Below, piece by piece: positions 1-6,249 of a stretch of DNA of 18,748 nt (its first letter is position 1; every line of letters begins with the position of its first letter). The notes beneath the pieces are model-generated. The model ran no database searches, had not been told where the DNA came from, and saw nothing but the letters and a program-made list of their open reading frames with translations. Made by a program: the position numbers and the translations under genes. The DNA is from Verrucomicrobiota bacterium. Lineage in GTDB: Bacteria > Verrucomicrobiota > Verrucomicrobiia > Limisphaerales > JAHEOI01. The stretch spans positions 1-18,748 of the forward strand of contig JAHEOI010000345.1 of NCBI GenBank assembly GCA_018610125.1, given 5' to 3'.

Positions 1-396
1 CGGGGCTGCGGCCCCGTTGCTCGGCGAGAATTTGAGGCCCTGGTATTCGGCCGGGTTGTGGCTCGCCGTCATGTTGATGCCACCAATGGCCTTTCGCGAG
101 CGAATCGCGTGCGCGATAACCGGAGTCGGGGCATCGCGGTCGCATAAAAGCGGCTCCAGCCCGTTCTGACTCAGCACTTCGGCAACAGCCAAGGCAAATT
201 CATTTCCGAGGAAACGAGTATCGTGTCCGAGAACAACCACCGGTCGACGACCATGGATCGCCGAGTCGGGAGCTTGGAGCTCCTTTTGAAGATGCTGGGC
301 GATGCCTTGCGAAGCCAGTCGGACATTATCAAAGGTGAAGTCATCCGCGATGATTCCTCGCCATCCGGATGTGCCAAATCGAATCGTTGGTTTCAT
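1..396 (-). CDS. Phosphoglucomutase/phosphomannomutase family protein, N-terminal part (runs off left edge)
   Basis: Reverse translation from the ATG at 396 gives 132 codons in one open frame to base 1, so the gene continues beyond the window. The start of the protein reads RFGTSGWRGIIADDF, the N-terminal signature of alpha-D-phosphohexomutases. Residues 110-115 are TASHNP, the active-site loop in which Ser112 carries the catalytic phosphate; it is followed by the family stretch around GLKFSPSNGAAAP. Enzymes of this family move phosphate between C1 and C6 of glucose or mannose (or glucosamine) in the cytoplasm. The sugar-specificity loops lie outside the window, so the substrate cannot be assigned. 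The nearest upstream gene on the strand is nuoA, 131 bp away, with no functional link. The family call is firm; the substrate is open. Confidence 0.95.
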   Translation of the reverse strand, partial: MKPTIRFGTSGWRGIIADDFTFDNVRLASQGIAQHLQKELQAPDSAIHGRRPVVVLGHDTRFLGNEFALAVAEVLSQNGLEPLLCDRDAPTPVIAHAIRSRKAIGGINMTASHNPAEYQGLKFSPSNGAAAP

Positions 397-470
397 AACT
401 GTCTGGCGCTCAAACGTTTTGATGGAAGTCCGGCCGAGATTTTGCCGCCATTCGGTGTGCTGATTGCCAT
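393..470 (-). CDS. Possible 25-codon leader ORF overlapping the phosphohexomutase start
   Basis: An ATG at 470 (minus strand) opens a 25-codon frame beginning MAISTPNGGK. Its TGA stop overlaps the phosphohexomutase start as ATGA (393-396). GAGG lies just upstream of the ATG, closer than an ideal ribosome binding site. The overlap could give translational coupling, but an ORF this short can occur by chance and its product is not recognisable. This is a weak candidate only. Confidence 0.15.
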   Translation of the reverse strand: MAISTPNGGKISAGLPSKRLSARQL

Positions 471-527
471 TGTCCTCAAACGAAAAGGACCGCTGAAAGA
501 GGGGGGCCACTCGAGCTAGCCGGGGGC

Positions 528-914
528 TCAGCTTGTCCAGTCGAATGCCCGTTTCTTGACGGCATAGATATAACCGACGAGTAGGATTCCTAAAAAGGAA
601 ATCATCGATCCAAAGATAACGTTGGCGGAATCCTGAAGCATCTCCTTGTATACAACCGCCCATGGGAAGAGGAAGATCACTTCGATATCGAAAAGAATAA
701 AAAGCATGGCCACAAGGTAGAACTTCACCGAAAGCCGCGGTGTCCCTTGGCCGACCGGGAGCATGCCGCATTCATACGGGATATCCTTGCTTGGACTGCG
801 CCTGCCGCGCTTACCAACGAGCACCGATAGGATCAGGTTGCCCACCGCAAACAGGGTAGCGGTTACGGCCAGGACAACAACCGGTAAATATTCTTCGAGT
901 TGTGCGCTCTCCAC
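528..914 (-). CDS. nuoA: NADH-quinone oxidoreductase subunit A (NuoA)
   Basis: This 128-residue membrane protein matches NuoA in length and layout, with three hydrophobic segments at about residues 9-34, 65-86 and 98-118. Between the first two is the conserved loop YECG (47-50). The second segment carries FDIEVIFLFPW (75-85), with the conserved acidic residues Asp76 and Glu78. NuoA belongs to the proton-pumping membrane arm of respiratory complex I. The start is GTG at 914: an in-frame TAG lies four codons upstream and there is no usable ATG. The next nuo genes (nuoB, C and so on) are not adjacent: xylB lies upstream and a sugar mutase downstream. An 8-bp hairpin with a one-base bulge (514-533) overlaps the stop codon but has no U-tract. 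Confidence 0.96.
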   Translation of the reverse strand: MESAQLEEYLPVVVLAVTATLFAVGNLILSVLVGKRGRRSPSKDIPYECGMLPVGQGTPRLSVKFYLVAMLFILFDIEVIFLFPWAVVYKEMLQDSANVIFGSMISFLGILLVGYIYAVKKRAFDWTS

Positions 915-971
915 ATTGTTAGTCTAAGAAGGTCAGTCTCGGCTTTGCAAGGGAAATTTGCCGCCAATGAT

Positions 972-2504
972 TCAGAAATGATCCGCCAGGAGCTGTCGAT
1001 GTTCCTTGAAGACCTCCCGCAACCCGGACGCTGTCTGATTTTGGACCGCTTGGAGCTTCTCATAGAGTGCGGCACGCTCCGGATTTGGCTTGGTGTGATC
1101 GGCTCCTTTGAGCTGGACGAATCGATCGGTAATCTCTTGGATGGAAATATCCTCGCCTTGCTGACGACGCCAGGTCCAAAGTGCTTGAAGCGCGGCGCCA
1201 TACGCTGCTCCCTCGGTCACTTTCAAGGTAACGACTTCGGTCTGGAAGATATCGGCCATAATCTGCCGCCAGACCTTGGATTTCGAGCCACCGCCAGTGG
1301 CGCGGATTTGACTTGGCTGGAGGCCGAGATCGATCAGACGCCGGAGGCCATAGTTCATGCCGAGTGTGACCCCTTCCATGGCCGCTCGAGCCATGTAAGC
1401 CGGATGGCACGTTCGGTCATTGATACCGAGGAAAACCCCGGTTCCTTCCGGGATATTCGGGGTCCGTTCTCCCTCGAGGTAGGGGAGCAAGCAGAGCCCT
1501 CCCGCCCCCGGAGGGACTTTTTTGATGGCGGTTTCCATCTTGGCGTGGGACCAATTAAAGCAATGGCGGACCGCTTCTGTGGCGACTGTGACGTTCATTG
1601 TGCAGAGAAGCGGAAGCCAACGATTGGTGGAGTCGCAGAAGGCCGCTATCTCACCTTTCGGATCGATGACCGGTTTTTCGGAGCATGCGTAGATCGTTCC
1701 GCTGGTTCCAAAGCTGGCTGTCACGACACCTTCCCGGGTATTCCCGGTCCCGATCGCCCCCATCATGTTATCCCCGCCGCCGGCGCTAACCATAACTTCG
1801 GGATCGAGCCCCAATTCTTCAGCGATTTCAGGACGAAGCGACCCCACCGGCTGGTCGCTTCCAATTAATTGGGGAAGTTTCGCCTCCAAGTCGGGATCAA
1901 TCGCTTCGATTGCCGGCCTGGACCATCGGCGCTTTTGGACATCGAGCAGGGCGGTGCCGCTTGCGTCGCCATACTCCATCACCTGATTTCCTGTGAGCCA
2001 GAAATTGAGGTAATCGTGAGGAAGCAAGACGCTTGCCAGGCGACGATAATGCTTGGGCTCATGCTTCTTTAACCAGAGGATCTTGGGAGCAGTGAAACCG
2101 GGCAGGATCGCGTTACCAAGCTGACGAAGGGTCTTTTTTGGGCCCCCTAGCGCCGTGGTCATTTCCTCACATTCGGCAGCGGTTGAGGTGTCACACCATA
2201 GCTTGGCCGGGCGGATCACCTCGCCCTTTTGATCGAGCGGAACAAAGCCGTGCTGCTGCCCGCTGATTCCGATTGCCTTGACGTCTTCCCGCTTGGCCTT
2301 GGCAAGCTGGAGGGCCTTACGGATCGCCTTGGCCGTGGCATCGCGCCACGTAGTGGGGTGTTGCTCTTTGGCACCCGGGGGGAGATTCGGGATTAAATCA
2401 TAGCTTTCGGCCGAGCCGGCCAGCACGCGACCATTCCTGCCGTCGACGATGAGCACTTTGGTGGACTGGGTCCCGCTATCAATGCCGATAAATAGCTTTC
2501 TCAT
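972..2504 (-). CDS. xylB: Xylulokinase (FGGY family)
   Basis: This 510-residue FGGY carbohydrate kinase phosphorylates D-xylulose to xylulose 5-phosphate for the pentose phosphate pathway. The N-terminal ATP-binding lobe begins MRKLFIGIDSGTQSTK, with Asp9. ISGQQHGFVPLD is typical of xylulokinases. The probable catalytic base is Asp245 in GGGDNM, followed by SFGTSGTIYA and, near the C-terminus, a glycine-rich ATP-site loop (ATGGGSKSKVW). I chose the ATG at 2504 because family members begin directly with this lobe. The open frame extends 31 codons further upstream to a GTG at 2597, but that stretch overlaps a dispersed repeat and looks non-coding. No xylose isomerase or pentose transporter gene is in the window. 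The response-regulator gene ends 103 bp upstream on the same strand. Confidence 0.94.
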   Translation of the reverse strand: MRKLFIGIDSGTQSTKVLIVDGRNGRVLAGSAESYDLIPNLPPGAKEQHPTTWRDATAKAIRKALQLAKAKREDVKAIGISGQQHGFVPLDQKGEVIRPAKLWCDTSTAAECEEMTTALGGPKKTLRQLGNAILPGFTAPKILWLKKHEPKHYRRLASVLLPHDYLNFWLTGNQVMEYGDASGTALLDVQKRRWSRPAIEAIDPDLEAKLPQLIGSDQPVGSLRPEIAEELGLDPEVMVSAGGGDNMMGAIGTGNTREGVVTASFGTSGTIYACSEKPVIDPKGEIAAFCDSTNRWLPLLCTMNVTVATEAVRHCFNWSHAKMETAIKKVPPGAGGLCLLPYLEGERTPNIPEGTGVFLGINDRTCHPAYMARAAMEGVTLGMNYGLRRLIDLGLQPSQIRATGGGSKSKVWRQIMADIFQTEVVTLKVTEGAAYGAALQALWTWRRQQGEDISIQEITDRFVQLKGADHTKPNPERAALYEKLQAVQNQTASGLREVFKEHRQLLADHF

Positions 2505-2570
2505 AACCACTCTATTTGGCCTATTACGGCATCTGTTGTCCAACCTTGAATACCGAGCCGGATAGGTTTC

Positions 2571-2605
2571 GGCGGCGAAAAGTGAGACGTCGGGCACGAC
2601 GTGCC
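2571..2605 (-). repeat. REP-like dispersed repeat, copy B
   Basis: Read on the minus strand from 2605, these 35 nt match 10521-10555 (plus strand) at 30 of 35 positions. The 5' end can fold as GGCAC/GTGCC around a GTC loop (2593-2605), or alternatively as ACGTCG/CGACGT around TGCC. It starts 2 nt after the response-regulator stop, so it could also act as a 3' hairpin for that transcript. Two copies in intergenic DNA suggest a mobile or REP-type element. No transposase is in the window. Confidence 0.55.
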
Positions 2606-2607
2606 TA

Positions 2608-3279
2608 TCAATTAGAGCCTTCGATCCACCGGACCGAATAAGTCACTACCGCATGATACGAAGGGAGAGCGAGCTTCTTTTTGATTCGGTCGTAGTAGGT
2701 TTCGACAGTCTTCGGGCTCAGATTCAGCGAGCTGGAAATTTCACGGGTATTTCGCCCATGGCCGGTCAATGTGAAGACTTGGAGCTCCCGGTCGGTTAGC
2801 CGGTCAATACCGGAAACCGGTTCGGCTCGGCCAACGTGACGCGTCAACACCCGGTCTTTAATGTGGTCGCTGAGAAAGATCCGGTTATCCAGCACGGTAC
2901 GGATCGCTGTCATTAAAACTTCAAGTGGCTCTTCCTTGCTGACGTATCCCATCGCTCCTGCTCGGAGCGCTCGCATTGCGTAATAACGCTCGTCCTCGAT
3001 CGAATAGACGAGTATTGTTATTGCCGGATGCGTTACGTTGATTTGTTTGATCCAATCCAATCCGCGCCCCCTGTTTGTCGAAATCTCGATCACAACAAGA
3101 TCGGGCGTGGTTACCTTGAATTCATCCAATGTCGGAGCCAGCTCAATGGCGCTGCCGCATAACGCCAAATCCGGCTCCTTAGTCAACAGTTGTGACAGGC
3201 CGAAACGACATATCGGGTATTCATCGATATGGAAGACCTGCGCACGTTGAGTCGCCGCTTTGTGCCTAAACTGTGTCAT
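2608..3279 (-). CDS. LuxR/NarL-type response regulator with Glu in place of the phospho-acceptor Asp
   Basis: The protein has 223 residues. Residues 14-130 form a receiver domain. The acidic pair is Asp19-Glu20 (HIDEYPICRFGL), the Ser/Thr switch position is Ser93 and the conserved Lys is Lys115 (GYVSKEEP). The phospho-acceptor position in PDLVVIEIS is Glu65 (codon GAG) instead of Asp. Residues 158-218 form a LuxR-type helix-turn-helix (LTDRELQVF, NLSPKTVETYYDRIKKKL) that binds DNA. Glu at the acceptor site can mimic the phosphorylated state, so the protein may be constitutively active or respond to something other than a kinase; this is inference. No histidine kinase is in the window, so it is an orphan. 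xylB lies downstream on the same strand, a possible but unsupported target. The ATG at 3279 overlaps a 5-codon out-of-frame ATG at 3283. Confidence 0.92.
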   Translation of the reverse strand: MTQFRHKAATQRAQVFHIDEYPICRFGLSQLLTKEPDLALCGSAIELAPTLDEFKVTTPDLVVIEISTNRGRGLDWIKQINVTHPAITILVYSIEDERYYAMRALRAGAMGYVSKEEPLEVLMTAIRTVLDNRIFLSDHIKDRVLTRHVGRAEPVSGIDRLTDRELQVFTLTGHGRNTREISSSLNLSPKTVETYYDRIKKKLALPSYHAVVTYSVRWIEGSN

Positions 3280-3642
3280 TCATGCTCAATGAAATCGACT
3301 AACTATGTCATCAAACAATGCGGAGCCATCCGGGCTATCCTCACCGGTGTGAAGGGGATCAACCCGAGGCGCATTGCTCATGGGAATTTCTCCAAGGACC
3401 CGCGAACGCAAAGGAACAGCCGGAAGCGCATGAAATGCGTAATGAGCTTTGATCCCTCCGTGCGAGACCCACGGTTGAGAAGACCACAGATTCAGGGGAA
3501 AGGCAAGAAATTTACCGGCCCCTCCGTGGGGGAGATAGAGCTTGTTACCTCGCCTTTGGCTTGTGGTTAGGTGCGAGGAGGGGGAGGATAGCCTGACTTG
3601 ACGAGGGACAACGGCGAAGCCACGGGACGTATAAAACGCGGG
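3280..3642. other. 363-bp region without a recognisable gene
   Basis: This region lies between the response-regulator start and the hisS stop and should hold the regulator promoter and the end of the hisS transcript. I see no convincing -35/-10 pair and no coding frame with family features. Short structures are present: a perfect 5-bp inverted repeat CGCAT/ATGCG around GAA (3427-3439), CCGTG/CACGG in the stretch near 3458-3474, and CCTCGC/GCGAGG enclosing 19 nt (3548-3553, 3573-3578). The motif CCCTCCGTG occurs twice, near 3452 and 3520. A structured RNA is possible but unproven. Confidence 0.4.
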
Positions 3643-4902
3643 TTACGCTCTGCGGGAAATCGCTTGAGCTACCTCGCTCGGAGCGAGCCGCTTCTCTTCT
3701 CGCGAAGCCAGATTTCTGAGCCGGGCACTTAGCGTCCCATTCTCGTTTCGTTCCAGCTTGACGGTGTACTCGGCGTGGCTTTCCAGCGCTCGCTTGAACT
3801 GCTTATCGGGCTTAAGCGGGGTGAGTGAATAATCAACCTGCACGTTGGCATCACGCAGCGTTTGGATCAGACTGAGTGAGGCCTCGCGGAGCTGTTCGTC
3901 TTCGATGAGGCAATAGGCCGTTAATCCGGGAGCCAAAGGGGGCAGGAGCCCACGGTCCTTGAGAAGCTCGAAAAGGACCACATCGCCCATCCCGAATCCC
4001 AAGGCCGGCAGGTCGACTTTGTTATTCGATATCAGTTTGACGAGGTTGTCGTAGCGTCCGCCGCCGGCAATGGCGCGGAAATTCCCTTTCTGGTCAAAGG
4101 CTTCGAAAACGACACCGGTGTAGTAGGCCAAGCCGCGGATGACGCGATAATCGAGCCGGACATAATCAGCCAAGCCACGGTTTGACAGGTTGGCCAAGAT
4201 TTGCTCCAAGTCCGGCGTCGGCGCCCCGTTTTCGATGAACGCGTCGACGCTCTCCAGGGAAAGGCCGAATGATTTCAGTTGCTGTTCGGTTTGTTCCCGC
4301 GGGGCTCGCTCGATTTTATCGATGACGAGATAGAAGCTCTCGTGGTGCTCCGGGGGGACTTGATTTTGCGCTAAAAACTGTTGCCAAGCGCCACGACTGC
4401 TTAAGCGGATTCGAAAATCTTCCGAAGTAAGACCGAAGGCACGTAACGAATCGATCAAAAGGGCGATTAGTTCCGCCTCCGCGACCGGCGTCGGCTCGCC
4501 GATAATGTCGGCGTTGAATTGAAAGTGCTCGCGGAGACGGCCTTTTTGTTGTCGCTCGTAGCGGAAGAGCTGCGGGATGGAAAACCACTTGAGCGGCTTT
4601 TTGTAATGTCGGTTATGGGCGGCCACCAGACGGGCCAGCGAGGGGGTGATCTCCGGACGTAAGGAGACCTCACGGTTCCCCTTGTCGGTAAAGCAGTAAA
4701 GCTGGTTGACGATCTCCTGGCCGCTTTTTGTGGTATAAAGCTCGACAGGCTCCAACGGGGGAGCGTCGTATTCGGCGAATCCGTAGCGGCGCGCCATTTC
4801 GCGCCAGCGCGCGAAGAGAAAATTCCTCCCTTCGATGCTGCTTACGTCAGAATGCGGTAATGGTTCCGGATAAAAGTCACGAAATCCAGGTAATCGTTCC
4901 AT
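3643..4902 (-). CDS. hisS: Histidyl-tRNA synthetase
   Basis: This 419-residue class II aminoacyl-tRNA synthetase attaches histidine to tRNA-His in the cytoplasm. The N-terminus LPGFRDFYPE is the usual HisRS opening. Motif 2 is FRYERQQKGRLREHFQFN (113-130). The histidine-specific motif appears as RGLAYYTG (256-263), followed by AIAGGGRYDNL (277-287). Motif 3 is LGFGMGD (301-307). Residues from about 325 to the end form the anticodon-binding domain. The length is normal. The ATG at 4902 begins exactly at the family N-terminus but has no clear Shine-Dalgarno sequence. It follows the HU/IHF gene after 50 bp on the same strand, so the two may be cotranscribed from the promoter at 5369-5397. Confidence 0.97.
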   Translation of the reverse strand: MERLPGFRDFYPEPLPHSDVSSIEGRNFLFARWREMARRYGFAEYDAPPLEPVELYTTKSGQEIVNQLYCFTDKGNREVSLRPEITPSLARLVAAHNRHYKKPLKWFSIPQLFRYERQQKGRLREHFQFNADIIGEPTPVAEAELIALLIDSLRAFGLTSEDFRIRLSSRGAWQQFLAQNQVPPEHHESFYLVIDKIERAPREQTEQQLKSFGLSLESVDAFIENGAPTPDLEQILANLSNRGLADYVRLDYRVIRGLAYYTGVVFEAFDQKGNFRAIAGGGRYDNLVKLISNNKVDLPALGFGMGDVVLFELLKDRGLLPPLAPGLTAYCLIEDEQLREASLSLIQTLRDANVQVDYSLTPLKPDKQFKRALESHAEYTVKLERNENGTLSARLRNLASREEKRLAPSEVAQAISRRA

Positions 4903-4952
4903 ATAAAGAGGCCAAGGAGCATCTCCGCAGCCATGATCAATGACCGGGGGTC

Positions 4953-5294
4953 CTAGCGAGATTTGGTCGTGCGCTGTCGCTGGCGGCGCTTTTTGCCTCG
5001 TTTCCGTTCCAGGTGGAGCTTGGAAACGCCTTCGCGCATTTCCTTGCCCGGCTTGAATTTGACGACTGTTCGGGAGGGAATCGGCACATCGGTTTCCGGG
5101 GCGTTGGGATTCCGACCGACTCGGGACTTTCGCGTTTTCACCTCAAATACGCCAAAATTCCGCAGTTCCACCTTCTCTCCGTTTGTCACAGCTTCGCTTA
5201 TGTAATCCAAGGTCTTTTGGACGACATCAAGTACTTCGTGCTGGACGAGTCCCGTTGCCTCACTGATACGAACTACCAGTTCACGCTTGGTCAT
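4953..5294 (-). CDS. HU/IHF-family DNA-bending protein with basic C-terminal tail
   Basis: The protein has 113 residues. Residues 1-92 are a standard HU/IHF fold: MTKRELVVRISEATGL at the N-terminus, NFGVFEVKTRKSRVGRNP with the DNA-intercalating RNP segment, and TVVKFKPGKEMRE at the end. The final 20 or so residues, starting HLERKRGKKRRQRQR, are a strongly basic extension beyond the usual 90-100 residues and would add DNA contacts. Such proteins bend and compact DNA in the nucleoid. The ATG at 5294 has a good ribosome binding site (GAGGTG, 3 nt upstream). A promoter candidate precedes it and hisS follows 50 bp downstream. Sequence alone does not separate HU from IHF, so I give no symbol. Confidence 0.93.
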   Translation of the reverse strand: MTKRELVVRISEATGLVQHEVLDVVQKTLDYISEAVTNGEKVELRNFGVFEVKTRKSRVGRNPNAPETDVPIPSRTVVKFKPGKEMREGVSKLHLERKRGKKRRQRQRTTKSR

Positions 5295-5368
5295 AGCACC
5301 TCAGGTTCTTTTCACGATATTGGTATCATTTCTGCGCGGTCTGCGCTACTCCCGTGAAATAGCTCCCT

Positions 5369-5397
5369 ATGATGTGACCTTCGGAGACCTTTGACAA
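5369..5397 (-). promoter_or_regulatory. Sigma-70-type promoter candidate for the HU/IHF-hisS unit
   Basis: On the minus strand TTGTCA (5397-5392) and CATCAT (5374-5369) are separated by 17 bp, a good -35 and a fair -10. Transcription would begin near 5362, about 67 nt before the HU/IHF start codon. The match is by eye only. Confidence 0.45.
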
Positions 5398-5521
5398 GGC
5401 TAAAAGCTTGGGCCCGCCGACGTCGATTCAGTCAGCCGGCTCAGATAGCCAGAGGTTGCCAGCGAAATTGGTATCCGGTAAATGGGATGTTCCTCAAAAA
5501 CGGATCGTTGGCGAGTGAAAC

Positions 5522-5542
5522 CGCTTCTTGACGAAGAAGGCG
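5522..5542 (-). terminator. Candidate hairpin after the NIL-protein gene
   Basis: Immediately after the TAA stop (5545-5543) the minus strand reads a CTTCTT/AAGAAG stem with a CGTC loop. CG/CG pairs extend it past one bulged C. Only a short T-run (GTTTC) follows, so termination would be weak. It sits where the three-gene SAM-controlled operon should end. Confidence 0.35.
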
Positions 5543-5947
5543 TTACGCGTCGAGCACGTTGATTTCGACCGGTTCGACCCGAATCCCTTGGCGTTCCAAC
5601 CACTTGATAGCCTCATCGATCTGAGTGCGATTCCCCTCCAGTTCCAGGCAGACAATCCCGATTTCACCGGTCACGCTCGCCTGGCGCACGTTGGTGACCA
5701 TGTCAAATTTCCGTCCGAGCTGCCAGATGATCGGCTTGGTTATCAGCCGCGTCGGATACATGAGCCAAAGCCGGGAGCTTTGCGACTTTTCCTGCCGGCT
5801 GCTCCGCTGGCCAACCCGCTTTTTTTTAGCGGAGGCTGACGTGCTCTGTTTCTTGGCAGTGGTGGCCTTCTTTGTCGGTGTCTTGGATTTGCTTGCGGTC
5901 CCAGCTTTTGTCGTGGTCTTGCCGGTATTTTGCCTGGAAGATGCCAT
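5543..5947 (-). CDS. NIL-domain protein with Lys/Ser/Thr-rich N-terminal tail
   Basis: The protein has 134 residues. Residues 1-58 are low-complexity and strongly basic (many TKK, AKK and SASAKKK runs), resembling histone H1-like tails. Residues 59-128 form a NIL domain, recognised from RLWLMYPTRLITKPIIWQLG, FDMVTNVRQASVTGEIG and the helix DEAIKWLERQGIRVEPVE. NIL domains occur at the C-terminus of the methionine transporter ATPase MetN, where they bind methionine and inhibit uptake, and in some ferredoxins linked to homocysteine synthesis. This gene starts 2 nt after the stop of the sulfur-carrier gene, so the two are translated together. It belongs to a SAM-riboswitch operon, which fits a methionine-sensing or sulfur-transfer role. 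The tail might bind nucleic acid or be disordered. The domain is clear; the function is inferred. Confidence 0.85.
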   Translation of the reverse strand: MASSRQNTGKTTTKAGTASKSKTPTKKATTAKKQSTSASAKKKRVGQRSSRQEKSQSSRLWLMYPTRLITKPIIWQLGRKFDMVTNVRQASVTGEIGIVCLELEGNRTQIDEAIKWLERQGIRVEPVEINVLDA

Positions 5948-5949
5948 GA

Positions 5950-6231
5950 TTAGCGTGTCCCTCCGGCGATTGCCGGGATAATGCTCACCTCGTCGTTTTC
6001 CTTGATCGGTGTGTCCTGATTTTGCAGGAAACGGATGTCTTCTTCGTTGACGTAGACATTGACAAACCGTCGGACTTCGCCGTTCTCGTCGACCAAGCGC
6101 TCTTTAATCCCCGGGTAGCGGGCCTGCATTTCGGCAATGGCCTCGCGTACCGTCGAGGCTTGGATCTCGATCTCGGCTTCGTTATTGGTGAGCTTACGCA
6201 ATGGCGTTGGGATTTTGACTGTTGCTGACAT
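5950..6231 (-). CDS. Ubiquitin-like sulfur-carrier protein (MoaD/ThiS/CysO type) ending Gly-Gly-Thr-Arg
   Basis: This 93-residue beta-grasp protein begins MSATVKIPTPLRKL. It carries the family features VREAIAEMQARYPGIKERL, the FVNVYVN strand and the C-terminal DEVSIIPAIAGG. Carriers of this kind are activated at the terminal glycine by an E1-like enzyme (MoeB/ThiF) and converted to a thiocarboxylate that donates sulfur. Here two residues, Thr92-Arg93, follow Gly90-Gly91, so the tail would have to be removed first. JAMM-type proteases do this for QbsE and HcyS. The gene starts 18 bp after the thrC-like gene and ends 2 bp before the NIL-protein gene, all downstream of a SAM-I riboswitch. That points to methionine or cysteine sulfur transfer, as with CysO next to CysM, and away from molybdopterin or thiamin. 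No activating enzyme or JAMM protease is in the window. Confidence 0.88.
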   Translation of the reverse strand: MSATVKIPTPLRKLTNNEAEIEIQASTVREAIAEMQARYPGIKERLVDENGEVRRFVNVYVNEEDIRFLQNQDTPIKENDEVSIIPAIAGGTR

Positions 6232-6249
6232 AGATCGTTCTCGTTTCCG

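Noticed and set aside
900..1868. Long plus-strand ORF of 322 codons
   Set aside because: It lies antisense to xylB, whose minus-strand frame has clear FGGY motifs. The plus translation has no family features and is a shadow of GC-rich codons.
3229..3570. 113-codon plus-strand ORF in the gene-free region
   Set aside because: It starts inside the response-regulator gene on the opposite strand, and its translation shows no domain, signal or conserved pattern.
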